From NCBI GenBank assembly GCA_905233455.1, contig CAJOES010000003.1:1-43456 (forward strand): a stretch of DNA of 43,456 nucleotides. The letters are read 5' to 3'. Below, in pieces: positions 17,161 through 26,578 of the stretch. This DNA is from an uncultured Synergistales bacterium (GTDB lineage: Bacteria; Synergistota; Synergistia; Synergistales; Aminobacteriaceae). A program made the translations under genes and the position numbers. Below the pieces are notes generated by a model. The model saw only the letters and a list, made by a program, of their open reading frames with translations. It was not told where the DNA came from and did no database searches. The number at the start of each line of letters is the position of its first letter. The first letter of the stretch is position 1.

Positions 17161-17194
17161 AAACAGCCTCCCGCAATATTTCATGACGAGAGGC
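17161..17194 (-). terminator. Attenuator-like hairpin between binding protein and permease genes
   Basis: On the minus strand GCCTCTC pairs with GGGAGGC (one U-G pair) around a 15-base loop and is followed by TGTTTTATG. It follows the binding-protein stop (17210) and could cut back expression of the permease and ATPase relative to the binding protein. Confidence 0.5.
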
Positions 17195-17209
17195 CGCAAA
17201 ATTAAATGA

Positions 17210-18211
17210 TTATTTTTCCGGTGCTGTTGAAATTTCCTCGTTCCAGCGCGCTAATAATCTCTCCTTGTTGGATGCGTCCCACTGGTCATCCTGATTCACA
17301 AGATTCATATGGTCAAGAGAGAAGCCCGTATTTGTCGGTGTTGCAAGGCGTGAAAGCGGGATAACGTACCATCTTGCGATAATGTCCATGGCCTTCTGCC
17401 CGAGTACCCAGTCATAGAGCTTCTTCGCATTGAGGGGATCAGGGCCGCCCTTGAGGATTGACATTGATGCAGTCTCAAAGCCTGTGCCGTCCTCCGGGAT
17501 AACTATCTGAATCTTTGCGCCCTCACGCTGCAGCTTTATCTGGTCGTGCAGGTATCCTATCGCTATGGGAATCTCACCGAGTGCGCATGACTTTCCGGGA
17601 GCAGAACCCGAACGCGTAAACTGCTCGACAGACTTTGCCAGCTCCTTGAAGTAGGCAAATGCTTTGTCCTCGTCCCCGCCGTTAATGCGTATAACCGTCG
17701 TAATCATGTTGTACGCAGTCCCTGATGTGCTGGGGTGTGCAACGCGTACTTTCTTTGCATATTCCGGCTTGATCATGTCCGCCCAGCTCTTTGGCATTTC
17801 GAGTCCGAGTTCCTTTGCGCGCTCCGTGTTCATGCAGAAAGCTATCGGCCCGACATAGAGTCCCGTCCAGTAATTTTCGGGGTCTCTGTACCTTGCAGGG
17901 ATACTGCTTGCTACCCTTGAACGGTAAGGTGTGGAGAGTCCGCGAAGTTTCGCCTCTATGTGCTGTGTCCCGACTCCGCCGACCCAGATGGATGCCTGCG
18001 GATTGGCGCGTTCTGCCTCAAGACGTGCAATGGCCTCGCCGCCGGAGAGACGTACCCATTCAACACGGATTCCGGTCTCTTCCTCGAAAGCATCAAACAG
18101 TGCTTTGGCTAAAGGCTCTTCCATAGTCGTATATGCCTTGACGACCTCAGCACTGAAAGCACATGAAGCAAAAAGAATTACGCAGAGAAAAGATAATGCA
18201 AGTTTCTTCAT
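17210..18211 (-). CDS. Periplasmic substrate-binding protein of an iron-type ABC importer
   Basis: From ATG 18211 (AGGAGG upstream) the protein is 333 residues with a signal peptide 'MKKLALSFLCVILFASCAFSA'; 'FASC' could also be read as a poor lipobox. The mature part ('VVKAYTTMEEPLAKALFDAF', 'WVRLSGGEAIARLEAE', 'ASIWVGGVG', 'VAHPSTSGTAYNMI') is typical of the AfuA/FbpA or phosphonate-type cluster. The tyrosine pair used by many FbpA proteins to hold iron is not evident, so the ligand is uncertain. It is the first gene of the importer operon. The track's N-terminal 21 residues are likely untranslated. Confidence 0.88.
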   Translation of the reverse strand: MKKLALSFLCVILFASCAFSAEVVKAYTTMEEPLAKALFDAFEEETGIRVEWVRLSGGEAIARLEAERANPQASIWVGGVGTQHIEAKLRGLSTPYRSRVASSIPARYRDPENYWTGLYVGPIAFCMNTERAKELGLEMPKSWADMIKPEYAKKVRVAHPSTSGTAYNMITTVIRINGGDEDKAFAYFKELAKSVEQFTRSGSAPGKSCALGEIPIAIGYLHDQIKLQREGAKIQIVIPEDGTGFETASMSILKGGPDPLNAKKLYDWVLGQKAMDIIARWYVIPLSRLATPTNTGFSLDHMNLVNQDDQWDASNKERLLARWNEEISTAPEK

Positions 18212-18292
18212 GAATGCAAAACCTCCTGAAACGTTAAAGATAAATTTTTTGGGTGAGAATATTTTAGCTGTCATGTGCAGGATTGGTACAGA

Positions 18293-18326
18293 GTATTTCT
18301 ATCATTGCTTGAATTAAGAGAAATAC
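18293..18326. repeat. GTATTTCT/AGAAATAC inverted repeat in the divergent intergenic region
   Basis: A perfect 8-base inverted repeat with an 18-base spacer lies between the binding-protein gene (minus) and the ECF-type gene (plus). It could be a regulator site for either gene. No FMN or thiamine riboswitch was recognised here. Confidence 0.35.
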
Positions 18327-18376
18327 AATATACAATTTTGATGATACAAATTTTAGGAAAGCGTGAAAAAAATTTA

Positions 18377-18937
18377 ATGAAAAAACATGACAGACTGAAA
18401 GATATTGTGTTTTTGGCTATGCTGTCTGCTCTTGCTTTCGTGTCGGCAGCAATAATAAAATTTCCTCTGATCCCCTCTGCCCCGTTCCTTGAATTTGACA
18501 TTAAAGATTCTATTATTGCAATAGGCGGACTCTTGTACGGCCCTGTATCTGCTTTGGGAGTGTCAGTGCTCGCAGCCCTGCTTCAGTTCCTCATGACTTC
18601 CCAGAGCGGCATTATCGGCTTCTTCATGAATCTGCTGTCTACGGCATCATTTGTCTGTACGGCTTCCGCAGTATACCGCTTCAGGCAGGACAGGAAAGGG
18701 CTTGTTCTCGGTGTGGTTTCAGGAGCATTAGTGATGTCGGCTGTGATGGTGCTGTGGAATTATATTGTTACCCCTCTCTTTATGGGAATCCCGCGTGAGG
18801 CAATAAAGCCAATGCTATTTACGGTGTTTCTTCCGTTCAATCTCCTAAAGGGCGGTATAAATGCGGTGATAATTCTGCTGTATTACAGGCCGCTGATGTC
18901 TGCTCTTTCAGATTTTATCGGGGACAATTCACAGTAA
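18377..18937 (+). CDS. ECF transporter S component, RibU-like (vitamin uptake)
   Basis: From ATG 18377 the protein is 186 residues, with about five to six hydrophobic helices. The start 'MKKHDRLKDIVFLAMLSALAFV' followed by 'FPLIPSAPFLEFDIKDSII' and 'GALLYGPVSA'-like 'GGLLYGPVSALGVSV' is the ECF S-component pattern closest to riboflavin-specific RibU. S components capture a vitamin and work with a shared EcfAAT module, which is not in the window. The track start (18275) would add 34 residues unlike the family. The Shine-Dalgarno is weak (AGGAAAG, distant). Riboflavin as substrate is an inference. Confidence 0.8.
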   Translation: MKKHDRLKDIVFLAMLSALAFVSAAIIKFPLIPSAPFLEFDIKDSIIAIGGLLYGPVSALGVSVLAALLQFLMTSQSGIIGFFMNLLSTASFVCTASAVYRFRQDRKGLVLGVVSGALVMSAVMVLWNYIVTPLFMGIPREAIKPMLFTVFLPFNLLKGGINAVIILLYYRPLMSALSDFIGDNSQ

Positions 18938-18945
18938 TTTTGTGC

Positions 18946-18979
18946 AAAAAATTCCCTCCCCATCAAAACGGAGAGGGAT
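18946..18979 (-). terminator. Rho-independent terminator after mtaD (minus), possibly bidirectional
   Basis: On the minus strand CCCTC and GAGGG pair across a loop and are followed by AATTTTTTG. It lies between convergent genes; the plus side has a weaker TAAAATTTT tail for the ECF-type gene. Confidence 0.75.
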
Positions 18980-18985
18980 AAAATT

Positions 18986-20257
18986 TTAGCGGGTAATAGC
19001 TTCTCTTACTTCACGTGCTTTAGCAATAATCTCTTCACGGTCAAGCGTGGGATATTCTCCGTTCTTGTATACCCATCTGCCGTTAATCATAGTGCCTGCA
19101 ACATCAGCAGAACTCCCAGCATACACGATATACACAGCAAGATTCTCATCATTCACGCCGATATAGTGAGGCTTGTCGAGATCCACAAGCACCAGATCCG
19201 CAACCCAGCCTTCATGAATCATTCCCTTCTGTGCGAACCCGAAAGCCTTTGCTCCCTCATACGTAGCCATTCTCAGCACGTCCAGAGCCGAAACGCATAC
19301 AGGATTCATATTTACGCCCTTATGGAGCAGTGCCGCATATCTCATCTCGCCCCAAATGTCCAGCCTGTTATTGCTCGATGCGCCGTCAGTCCCTAACGCA
19401 ACGGAAACATCACGCTCAAGCCATGACACTAACGGCATAACACCGCTTCCGAGCTTCAGGTTGCTGCAGGGATTGTGCACAAGCGTAACGTTATCGGGAA
19501 GTGATATTGCGGGATCAAGCCATACTGCATGGGCAAGAGTCAGGTACGGCACGGATAACAGCCCGGATTCATTCAGGTATTCTTCTGCTGTCATGCCGAG
19601 ATTGTCCCGTTCGCCCTTTGTCTCCAGAAAGTGAAAATGCACACCGAGTCCGTGAGATTTTGCGGCTTCAGATATTTGCTTCATGTACTCAATCGGCACT
19701 GTGTACGGAGCATGAGGCCCCATCTGTACGGTGATCAGTCCCTCGCGCCCGTGATACTTCTCTGCAAGCTCAAGGTTGTTGGCGATTGAACGCTCAATCT
19801 TTCCCGGCTCTCCTGCAGTGATGCCCCGGCATAATCCTGCCCTCATTCCTGCACCGAGCACGGCCTCCGCAACCCTGTCCATCTCGAAATACATATCAGC
19901 AAAGCATGTCGTTCCGGTTTCGAGCATCTCAAGCATTGCCGACAGTGTACCCCAGTAAATATATTCCGGCGTTAATTTGTCCTCAACAGGCCATATCTGA
20001 GTCTGCAGCCACTCCATTAATGCAGTCTCCTCACCGAGTCCGCGCAGTAATGTCATTGCCGCATGTGTGTGGGCATTCACGAAGCCGGGAATTACTGCCA
20101 TTCTTCCGTGCCCGTAAACTATCTTGTCGGCCGTCGGTGGAGTCTGTGATACGTCAATGATTGATTCTATTCTGCCTTTCGACACGAGAAGGTGAACGCG
20201 CTCTGCCTTCTCCCGCGAACCGTCAATAATCAGTACGTCCTTAAACAGTGTAGCCAT
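18986..20257 (-). CDS. mtaD: 5-methylthioadenosine/S-adenosylhomocysteine deaminase
   Basis: An amidohydrolase of 423 residues that deaminates methylthioadenosine, S-adenosylhomocysteine or related nucleosides to inosyl forms. Metal ligands are visible: 'HTHAAMTLLRG' (about 62), 'HFHFLETKGE' (about 207), 'LAHAVWLD' and 'GTDGASSNNRLDI' (about 293). Length and motifs match the MtaD/TrzN group; guanine deaminase is less likely given the context. The ATG follows AGGAG that is inside the end of ahcY, only 4 bases away, so the two are translated together. Pairing with ahcY suggests recycling of the SAM by-product. Confidence 0.88.
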   Translation of the reverse strand: MATLFKDVLIIDGSREKAERVHLLVSKGRIESIIDVSQTPPTADKIVYGHGRMAVIPGFVNAHTHAAMTLLRGLGEETALMEWLQTQIWPVEDKLTPEYIYWGTLSAMLEMLETGTTCFADMYFEMDRVAEAVLGAGMRAGLCRGITAGEPGKIERSIANNLELAEKYHGREGLITVQMGPHAPYTVPIEYMKQISEAAKSHGLGVHFHFLETKGERDNLGMTAEEYLNESGLLSVPYLTLAHAVWLDPAISLPDNVTLVHNPCSNLKLGSGVMPLVSWLERDVSVALGTDGASSNNRLDIWGEMRYAALLHKGVNMNPVCVSALDVLRMATYEGAKAFGFAQKGMIHEGWVADLVLVDLDKPHYIGVNDENLAVYIVYAGSSADVAGTMINGRWVYKNGEYPTLDREEIIAKAREVREAITR

Positions 20258-20261
20258 TTCG

Positions 20262-21506
20262 TTACTCCTGCCAGCTCTTCATGTATTCTGTCTGCTCATC
20301 GGTCATGGTGTCAATCTCAATGCCTAATGCCGCAAGTTTGGACTCCATAACTGCCCGGTCAGCCTCTACAGGTACGGGATAAAGTCCAGGTTCAAGTTTG
20401 TGCGTGTAGACGTGCAATGCTGAAGCAAGCTGAAGGGAAAAGCTCAAGTCCATAATCTCTATGGGGTGTCCGTCCGCACATGCAAGGTTAGTGAGCCTGC
20501 CCTCGCCGAGAAGGTTAATGCGCCTTCCGTCCTTCATCACGTAAGTGTCTATGTTGTCGCGCAAATGTTCCATGTGATCCGAAAGCGCAGAAAGGTCGGG
20601 TTTGCTGATCTCAACGTCAAAGTGTCCTGCATTGCCCAGAACTACGCCGTTCTTCATTCGCATAAAGTGTTCGCGCCGTATAACGTGAATGTTTCCCGTG
20701 AGCGTCAGGAAAATATCCCCCAGCGGTGCGGCCTTCTCCATGCTCATTACGCGGAAGCCGTCCATCAGTGCCTCACATGCTTTATGCGGGTCAATCTCCG
20801 TAACGATTACGTGTGCTCCGAGTCCTGCCGCCCTCATTGCAACACCTCTTCCGCACCAGCCGTAACCGACAACTACAACGGTTTTTCCGGCAACTATCAT
20901 ATTTGTTGTGCGTATGAATCCGTCCCATACGGATTGGCCCGTGCCGTAACGGTTGTCGAATAGGTATTTGCTGAGAGCGTCATTGACATCAAGCACCGGG
21001 AATTTCAGGACTCCTTGCGCGTTCATGGCCTTCAAGCGTTTTACTCCTGAAGTTGTCTCTTCAGATGCTCCCATGATGCCGGGTATAAGGTCAGTCATTT
21101 CGGTGTGAAGGGTTGCTACAAGGTCAGCACCGTCATCTATTACTACGCTGGGCTTGTAGTTGAGGACTTTGCGGACGTTGGCGAAATATTCATCGCTAGT
21201 CATTCCCCGTTTGCTGTAGACATGCACGCCGTTCTTCGCGAGTGCGGCGCATATATCGTCCTGCGTCGAGAGAGGATTGCTCCCGCAGGCGGCTACACGT
21301 GCACCGAGCTTCTTCAGGGTAATGAGCAGGTTTGCTGTCTTGGCCTCAAGGTGAAGACATGCTGCTATTACTGCTCCCTTGAAGGGCTGTTCATTGCGGT
21401 ACTTGTTGTACAGATACTGCATTGAAGGCATATACTGCCATGCCCAGTCTATTTTTTTCTGCCCGTGATCTGCCAGGTTAATATCTTTCACTTCATAATC
21501 TGCCAT
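20262..21506 (-). CDS. ahcY: Adenosylhomocysteinase (S-adenosylhomocysteine hydrolase)
   Basis: Splits S-adenosylhomocysteine into homocysteine and adenosine with bound NAD. Motifs: 'AACLHLEAKTANLL' near the N-terminus, 'GSNPLSTQDD', the 'SEETTSGVKRL' segment and the NAD fold 'VVVGYGWCGRGVA' (about 225). The shorter bacterial/archaeal form (about 414 residues from M14) fits. ATG 21506 is chosen because AGGAGG is 11 bases upstream; the track start at 21545 adds 13 residues. mtaD follows directly, which allows the enzyme to act on S-inosylhomocysteine as in some archaeal pathways; this is inference. Confidence 0.93.
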   Translation of the reverse strand: MADYEVKDINLADHGQKKIDWAWQYMPSMQYLYNKYRNEQPFKGAVIAACLHLEAKTANLLITLKKLGARVAACGSNPLSTQDDICAALAKNGVHVYSKRGMTSDEYFANVRKVLNYKPSVVIDDGADLVATLHTEMTDLIPGIMGASEETTSGVKRLKAMNAQGVLKFPVLDVNDALSKYLFDNRYGTGQSVWDGFIRTTNMIVAGKTVVVVGYGWCGRGVAMRAAGLGAHVIVTEIDPHKACEALMDGFRVMSMEKAAPLGDIFLTLTGNIHVIRREHFMRMKNGVVLGNAGHFDVEISKPDLSALSDHMEHLRDNIDTYVMKDGRRINLLGEGRLTNLACADGHPIEIMDLSFSLQLASALHVYTHKLEPGLYPVPVEADRAVMESKLAALGIEIDTMTDEQTEYMKSWQE

Positions 21507-21557
21507 AAAGTTTTCAGCCTCCTGTAAAGTGTATATGTTATGCAATGTCCATAGTAT

Positions 21558-21594
21558 AGCAAAAACCCTCCCTAATAATTATCGAGAGGGTTAT
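21558..21594 (-). terminator. Rho-independent terminator after uvrA
   Basis: AACCCTC pairs with GAGGGTT (7 bases) and on the minus strand is followed by TTTTTGC. It separates uvrA from ahcY. A TATACT a few bases beyond could be the -10 for ahcY. Confidence 0.8.
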
Positions 21595-21630
21595 ATTAAG
21601 AGTGATTAAAATCTTACTGTTATGTTGTCA

Positions 21631-24450
21631 TCATATTACCGCGTCTTCATATTCCCGCAAAAATCTTGACGTATATCCATTGCCGCCCTTCATGACCTCT
21701 TCAGGAGTCCCGAAAGCTACAATATTTCCTCCTGCTTCTCCTCCTTCCGGCCCTAAGTCTATTATGTAGTCCGCCGACAAAAGCACGTCCAGATTATGCT
21801 CAATGAATATCACCGTGCTTCCGTTCCTGTCAATCATCCTGTGAACTATCTCTAACAGCTTCTTCACGTCCGTATAATATAATCCTGTTGTAGGTTCATC
21901 GAGCAGATACAGAGTCCTTCCGCCGAACTTCTTCGACAGCTCTTTAGACAGCTTGACCCTCTGAGCCTCTCCTCCCGACAGAGTCAGCGCAGACTGCCCA
22001 AGATGTATATAGCCTAATCCTGCGTCCTGAATCACTTTCAGCTTTAAGGCAATTCTCGTGATGCTCCCGAAGAACTCTGCAGCCTCATCGACGGTCATAG
22101 CCAGAACGTCCGCAATATTCTTCCCCTTGAAGCGAACTTCTAACGTCTCATGATTGTAGCGGGTTCCTCCGCAGACCTCACAGTCAGAATATATGTCCGG
22201 CAGGAACAGCATAGATGTCCGCACACTGCCCGCCCCGCCGCAAGCCTCACAGCGTCCGCCCTTCATGTTGAAGCTGAAACGCCCCGGTGTGTAGCCTCGT
22301 ATCCTGGCCTCCGGAAGCCCCGCGAAAAATTCACGTATCAGCGAGAAGACTCCGGTATATGTTGCAGGGTTTGAGCGCGGAGTCCTGCCTATAGGACTCT
22401 GATCTACCAGAACGATATTATCGAACGCTTCAGCACCCTCAATACTGCGGAACTTTCCGGGACGCTCCCTGTAATCACGGTCCAGCATTCTGCGCAGTCC
22501 CCGGTACAGCACATCATACAGGAAGCTGCTTTTGCCCGAACCTGATACGCCAGATATGCACGAGAACACGCCGACAGGTATATTCACGTCAATATTCTTG
22601 AGGTTGTTGTGTGATGCACCCTTCACCGTAAGCCAGCCTGCCGGAGTCCTGCGTGAGCCGCGCATTACGATTCCGGTTGCCTCACCGCGCAAATATCTTC
22701 CCGTCCTGCCGTCAGTCTTGAGCACGTCATCATAGCTCCCGGCATAAAGTATCTCCCCGCCATTCTCACCGGCATCCGGGCCAAGCTCTATGAGTTCATC
22801 TGCCGCCTGCATGGTCTCACGGTCATGCTCAACTACTACTACGGTGTTGCCGAGCTCGCGAATGGATTTCAGGGAACGTATCAGCTTCTCCGTGTCGCGT
22901 GAATGAAGCCCGATCGTAGGCTCGTCCAATACATACAGCACGCCGCTTAGGTTTGAGCCGATCTGTGTTGCGAGTCTGATTCTCTGGCTCTCTCCGCCCG
23001 AAAGCGTATCAGCCCTCCGGAGCAATGACAGATAACCGACTCCGACATCAGCGAGAAATTCAAGACGCTTCATTATTTCCGTCATGACCTGCTCAACTAT
23101 TGCGGACTCACTTTTCGACAGCGTAAAACCCTTCATGACCTGCAAAAGTTTTTCCACCGGCATAACAAGCAATTCACCTATACCGTAACCTGAAACCTTT
23201 ACGTTCAATGCCTCCTGCCTTAACCTTAAGCCTTTACACGTCTTGCATATATCTTCCTCCTTATATAATGCAACCTCATCAACAACATTTTCATTCTCCG
23301 CAAAATACTTCAGCTTTGCTTCAAGCCATCCTGCAACCCCCTCATACCGTCCCATATAAGGCCGTGCAATGCCTTTCTCATCAAATATCATGGGCATACG
23401 TTCATCCCCTGAACCGTTCCATATGAAGTCCTGAACTTCCGGTGAAAGCTCCTTATACGGCACTGACAAATCCCAGCCGTGTTTTTGCGCAAACATATTC
23501 AGCTTCTCGATAGTGTGCGGCTTGGTCTTCCAGGGTATAACTGCACCGTCAAGCACCGAGCGTTCCGGATCAATCGCTAATTCACGGGAAAAATGCTCAT
23601 GGCTTCCGAGTCCTCCGCAGTCAGGACATGCACCGAGAGGGTTGTTGAACGAGAACAATCTCGGCTCAATCTTCGGCATACTGATCTCACAGTCCGGGCA
23701 TGAATAATTCTCTGTCATGGTGTATTCTGCTTTCCCTTCCGGAGCAATCACTACATATCCCCCTGACAGCTTTAGCGCGGCTTCTATGCTCTCGGCGAGT
23801 CTGCTTCTTCTGTCTGCTGAAACTTTAAGCCTGTCTATAACTATTTCTATGTTGTGTTTTTTCTTCTTGTCTAAGCTAATTTCTTCCTCAAGGTAATAAA
23901 CAGTCCCGTCAACCCTTGCCCGTGTGTATCCTTTCTCGCGTGTCTGGCTGAATAAGTTTTTGAACTCTCCCTTTTTGCTGCGTGCCATAGGTGAAAGTAT
24001 CTCTATGCGCAGATCATTTTCCTGCTCCAGAATATAATTCAGTATCTCGTCGATTGAATGACGGTGCACAGGTTTTCCGCATTTCGGGCAGTGTGGAATG
24101 CCTATGCGCCCGTATAACAGCCTGAAGTAGTCGTATATCTCCGTAACAGTTCCGACGGTTGAGCGTGGATTATGGCCTGTTCCCTTCTGTTCAATCGATA
24201 TTGCCGGAGATAGTCCGGAGATCTCATCAACGTCCGGCTTCTTCTGGACACCGAGAAACTGACGTGCATACGCTGAAAGGCTCTCTACGTATCTGCGCTG
24301 GCCTTCTGCGTAAAGCGTGTCGAATGCAAGTGATGATTTCCCTGATCCTGAAGGGCCGGTTATGACAATTAATTTTCCGCGTGGTATATCTAAGCTGACG
24401 TTCTTTAGGTTATGCTCGCGTGCTCCTCTGATTGAAATTTTATCGTTCAA
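21631..24450 (-). CDS. uvrA: Excinuclease ABC subunit A
   Basis: DNA damage-recognition ATPase of nucleotide excision repair; 939 residues, as expected. Two ABC modules are present, with Walker A '[14 protein letters not shown]' and '[14 protein letters not shown]' and signatures '[12 protein letters not shown]' and '[12 protein letters not shown]'. Zinc-module cysteines appear in '[10 protein letters not shown]...CPDCGG' and 'CEACGG...CEVCGG'. The start codon is TTG at 24450 with GGAG 11 bases upstream. It appears to be a single-gene transcription unit. Confidence 0.98.
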   Translation of the reverse strand: MNDKISIRGAREHNLKNVSLDIPRGKLIVITGPSGSGKSSLAFDTLYAEGQRRYVESLSAYARQFLGVQKKPDVDEISGLSPAISIEQKGTGHNPRSTVGTVTEIYDYFRLLYGRIGIPHCPKCGKPVHRHSIDEILNYILEQENDLRIEILSPMARSKKGEFKNLFSQTREKGYTRARVDGTVYYLEEEISLDKKKKHNIEIVIDRLKVSADRRSRLAESIEAALKLSGGYVVIAPEGKAEYTMTENYSCPDCEISMPKIEPRLFSFNNPLGACPDCGGLGSHEHFSRELAIDPERSVLDGAVIPWKTKPHTIEKLNMFAQKHGWDLSVPYKELSPEVQDFIWNGSGDERMPMIFDEKGIARPYMGRYEGVAGWLEAKLKYFAENENVVDEVALYKEEDICKTCKGLRLRQEALNVKVSGYGIGELLVMPVEKLLQVMKGFTLSKSESAIVEQVMTEIMKRLEFLADVGVGYLSLLRRADTLSGGESQRIRLATQIGSNLSGVLYVLDEPTIGLHSRDTEKLIRSLKSIRELGNTVVVVEHDRETMQAADELIELGPDAGENGGEILYAGSYDDVLKTDGRTGRYLRGEATGIVMRGSRRTPAGWLTVKGASHNNLKNIDVNIPVGVFSCISGVSGSGKSSFLYDVLYRGLRRMLDRDYRERPGKFRSIEGAEAFDNIVLVDQSPIGRTPRSNPATYTGVFSLIREFFAGLPEARIRGYTPGRFSFNMKGGRCEACGGAGSVRTSMLFLPDIYSDCEVCGGTRYNHETLEVRFKGKNIADVLAMTVDEAAEFFGSITRIALKLKVIQDAGLGYIHLGQSALTLSGGEAQRVKLSKELSKKFGGRTLYLLDEPTTGLYYTDVKKLLEIVHRMIDRNGSTVIFIEHNLDVLLSADYIIDLGPEGGEAGGNIVAFGTPEEVMKGGNGYTSRFLREYEDAVI

Positions 24451-24503
24451 GTAATTATTCTCTCCTTCCTGTTCTCAAAGTCATAAATATAGCACCAAAA
24501 GCC

Positions 24504-24540
24504 ATAAAGAAAGAGCCGCCCGGAAAGTGGACGACTCTTT
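24504..24540 (-). terminator. Rho-independent terminator after the pilin-like gene
   Basis: On the minus strand AAAGAGTCGTCC pairs with GGGCGGCTCTTT using G-U pairs, followed by CTTTAT. The stem is better as minus-strand RNA than as plus-strand RNA, fitting termination of the pilin-like gene. Confidence 0.65.
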
Positions 24541-24587
24541 TTATATTGGTTGGCTGTAGGTTTTAAGCTGTTTTCATAAGCAACAGA

Positions 24588-25010
24588 TTATTTCACTGGC
24601 ATAGTTGCTACGCCAGAATCAGTATCAATAGTGATTCCGAGCTTACTGCCTGCACTGGAAATTGCAGTACCAAGCGTAGTGGCATTTGCACCATAAGTAT
24701 ACTGTGCCTGCCATACACCATCATCACTTGTCATCGTATAGTCCCTAAGCAGACCCACTGATTCAGGGCCGACATAATCTTTAGATGCCGTATCCTTAAA
24801 ATAAACCCAAGTGGGTCCTTCATCAGAACTGGCTGCTTCATACATTATTACTGCAGTCCTTACCATCTTGAAGCCTGATATTATGGCTGAGGCTTTCGCT
24901 TTGGTTGCTGAATCACCAGCGGATAATGTCATCATCGTGGCGAGTACTCCTATTATTGCAACAACAATCAGTAATTCTACTAACGTGAATCCTTTGCGCA
25001 TTTTCCTCAT
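24588..25010 (-). CDS. Type IV pilin-like (prepilin) protein
   Basis: A 140-residue protein with a class III signal: short basic leader 'MRKMRKG', cleavage before 'FTLVELLIVVAIIGVLATMM', and the glutamate at +5. This hydrophobic helix is the assembly domain of pilins and type II secretion pseudopilins. The rest is a small globular domain that I cannot place. A PilD-type peptidase would process it; none is in the window. It stands alone between uvrA and rarA, with its own AGGAGG and 9-base spacer and its own terminator. Pilin and pseudopilin cannot be told apart. Confidence 0.88.
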   Translation of the reverse strand: MRKMRKGFTLVELLIVVAIIGVLATMMTLSAGDSATKAKASAIISGFKMVRTAVIMYEAASSDEGPTWVYFKDTASKDYVGPESVGLLRDYTMTSDDGVWQAQYTYGANATTLGTAISSAGSKLGITIDTDSGVATMPVK

Positions 25011-25109
25011 TATTTACATCCTCCTGTAAATTTAGTTGTTCATTGGGTTTTATCCCGTCCCATACCTACAACCAACAACGCAAAAAAATTATTTCCCTGC
25101 ACAAAACAA

Positions 25110-25138
25110 TTCACGCCTAAAACGCCATGTGATATAAT
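25110..25138 (+). promoter_or_regulatory. Putative promoter of a plus-strand small RNA
   Basis: TTCACG and a perfect TATAAT are separated by exactly 17 bases. The likely start, near 25145, coincides with the first base of the 8-base stem described for the small RNA. Confidence 0.55.
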
Positions 25139-25143
25139 AACCA

Positions 25144-25219
25144 CAGACAAGGGGTCTAATTGTTATTGTGCATATTCTTTTCAACGAGAAACATTATAGC
25201 ATAAATCCTTGTCTTTTTC
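25144..25219 (+). ncRNA. Candidate 75-nt small RNA between the pilin-like gene and rarA
   Basis: The segment starts where the promoter predicts. Its first bases AGACAAGG pair with CCTTGTCT near the 3' end, and a run of five T follows at once. The interior holds an A/T-rich region with short inner pairs (TTCT with AGAA). It is antisense to no gene; both flanking genes are on the other strand. I recognise no known family (not 4.5S, 6S or tmRNA). The closing stem with T-run could also simply be a terminator whose loop is long. Confidence 0.5.
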
Positions 25220-25288
25220 TTCTGCCTTATCTTAATTTTTCCGGAAAGATTTTTTTGAATAGTAATTTGAGTTTGCGGTTAATCATTG

Positions 25289-26578
25289 CTATATTTTACT
25301 ACGATGTTCTGCTTTCCACTTCCTGATATTCTCTAACCTGTTCTTATAGCGTCCCTCTGCTCCCTGTTCCGTAGGCTTGTAGTATTCCCGTCCTTCAAGC
25401 GATTCCGGAAGGCAGGTCATAGCCGTAATCTTTTCGTCGAAATCATGTGCATACTGATAGCCTTTCCCGTACTCCAATTCGCGCATTAACCTTGTCGGTG
25501 CATTCCGGATATGCAGGGGCACAGGCTCGGCGAGGGTATTCACTGCGTCATCACGTGCGGCATTATAGGCCGTGTAGAGTGCGTTGCTCTTGGGTGCAAC
25601 CGACATGTGAACTACTGCCTGTGTGAGGTGCACTGAGCATTCCGGCATTCCCAGAAAATGACAGGCATGATACGCAGATACGGCCATAGTGAGCGCGTTC
25701 GGATCAGCCAGCCCGACATCCTCGCTCGCGAATCGTACAACACGACGTGCAATATACAGCGGGTCTTCTCCTGCTTCAAGCATTCGTGCAAGCCAGTATA
25801 CCGCCGCATCAGGGTCTGAATTCCTCATGGACTTGTGCAGGGCTGAAATCAGGTTATAGTGTTCCTCGCCGTTCTTGTCGTACAGCAGGGATTTCCGGGA
25901 GGTGCACTGCGCAAGAATTTCGGGCGTTATCGTGCCGTCAGAATTTACCGCCATCATCTCCAGCAAAGACAGTGCAGAACGGGCATCACCGTTAGAGAAG
26001 TTTGCGACTGCCGAAAGAATATCATCACCTGCAGATACATTCAGGACACTCAAAGCACGTTTCAGGAGCTTCACAATATCACCTGAACCTAAAGCCTTAA
26101 GCACAAATACTTTGCACCGGGACAATAACGCGCTGTTCACCTCAAATGAAGGGTTCTCCGTAGTTGCGCCGATGAGTATAATGCTCCCCTTCTCGACGAA
26201 AGGCAGGAATGCGTCCTGCTGTGCCTTGTTGAAGCGGTGAATCTCGTCAACAAACACTATCGTACGTCCTCCGAAATTCCTGTTTGCTTCAGCCTGTTTC
26301 ATGACCTCCCGAATTTCCTTTATGCCGCTGGTTACTGCGGAAAAGTTGATGAAGTGTGCGTGTGTCTTCCCGGCGATTATGCTGGCTAATGTCGTCTTCC
26401 CGACTCCCGGAGGCCCCCAGAATATCATTGACGGTATCCTGTCGCTGTCGATTATACTGCGCAGAATCTTTCCGGGTGCTATAAGGTGTTCCTGCCCGGC
26501 GAAGTCCTCTAATGTCTTGGGACGCATCCGGGCAGCTAATGGCTCATTCTCTGTGCTGGCGAAAAGTGATGATGTCAT
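25289..26578 (-). CDS. rarA: Replication-associated recombination protein A (RarA/MgsA), AAA+ ATPase
   Basis: A clamp-loader-like ATPase linked to stalled replication forks. The 429-residue protein has Walker A 'GPPGVGKTTLA' (about 55), Walker B 'VFVDEIHRFNKAQQD' and sensor 'GATTENPSFEVN'. The C-terminal MgsA region is seen in 'YWLARMLEAGEDPLYIARR' and 'YPVPLHIRN'-like 'PVPLHIRNAPT'. Its ATG overlaps the stop of the ABC exporter gene (4 bases), making it the last gene of the hydG-hydF-ABC-rarA run. No clear terminator follows. Confidence 0.96.
   Translation of the reverse strand: MTSSLFASTENEPLAARMRPKTLEDFAGQEHLIAPGKILRSIIDSDRIPSMIFWGPPGVGKTTLASIIAGKTHAHFINFSAVTSGIKEIREVMKQAEANRNFGGRTIVFVDEIHRFNKAQQDAFLPFVEKGSIILIGATTENPSFEVNSALLSRCKVFVLKALGSGDIVKLLKRALSVLNVSAGDDILSAVANFSNGDARSALSLLEMMAVNSDGTITPEILAQCTSRKSLLYDKNGEEHYNLISALHKSMRNSDPDAAVYWLARMLEAGEDPLYIARRVVRFASEDVGLADPNALTMAVSAYHACHFLGMPECSVHLTQAVVHMSVAPKSNALYTAYNAARDDAVNTLAEPVPLHIRNAPTRLMRELEYGKGYQYAHDFDEKITAMTCLPESLEGREYYKPTEQGAEGRYKNRLENIRKWKAEHRSKI

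Noticed and set aside
18212-18376. Possible FMN riboswitch before the RibU-like gene
   Set aside because: None of the conserved RFN-element segments could be found; only an A/T-rich stretch and a simple dyad are present.
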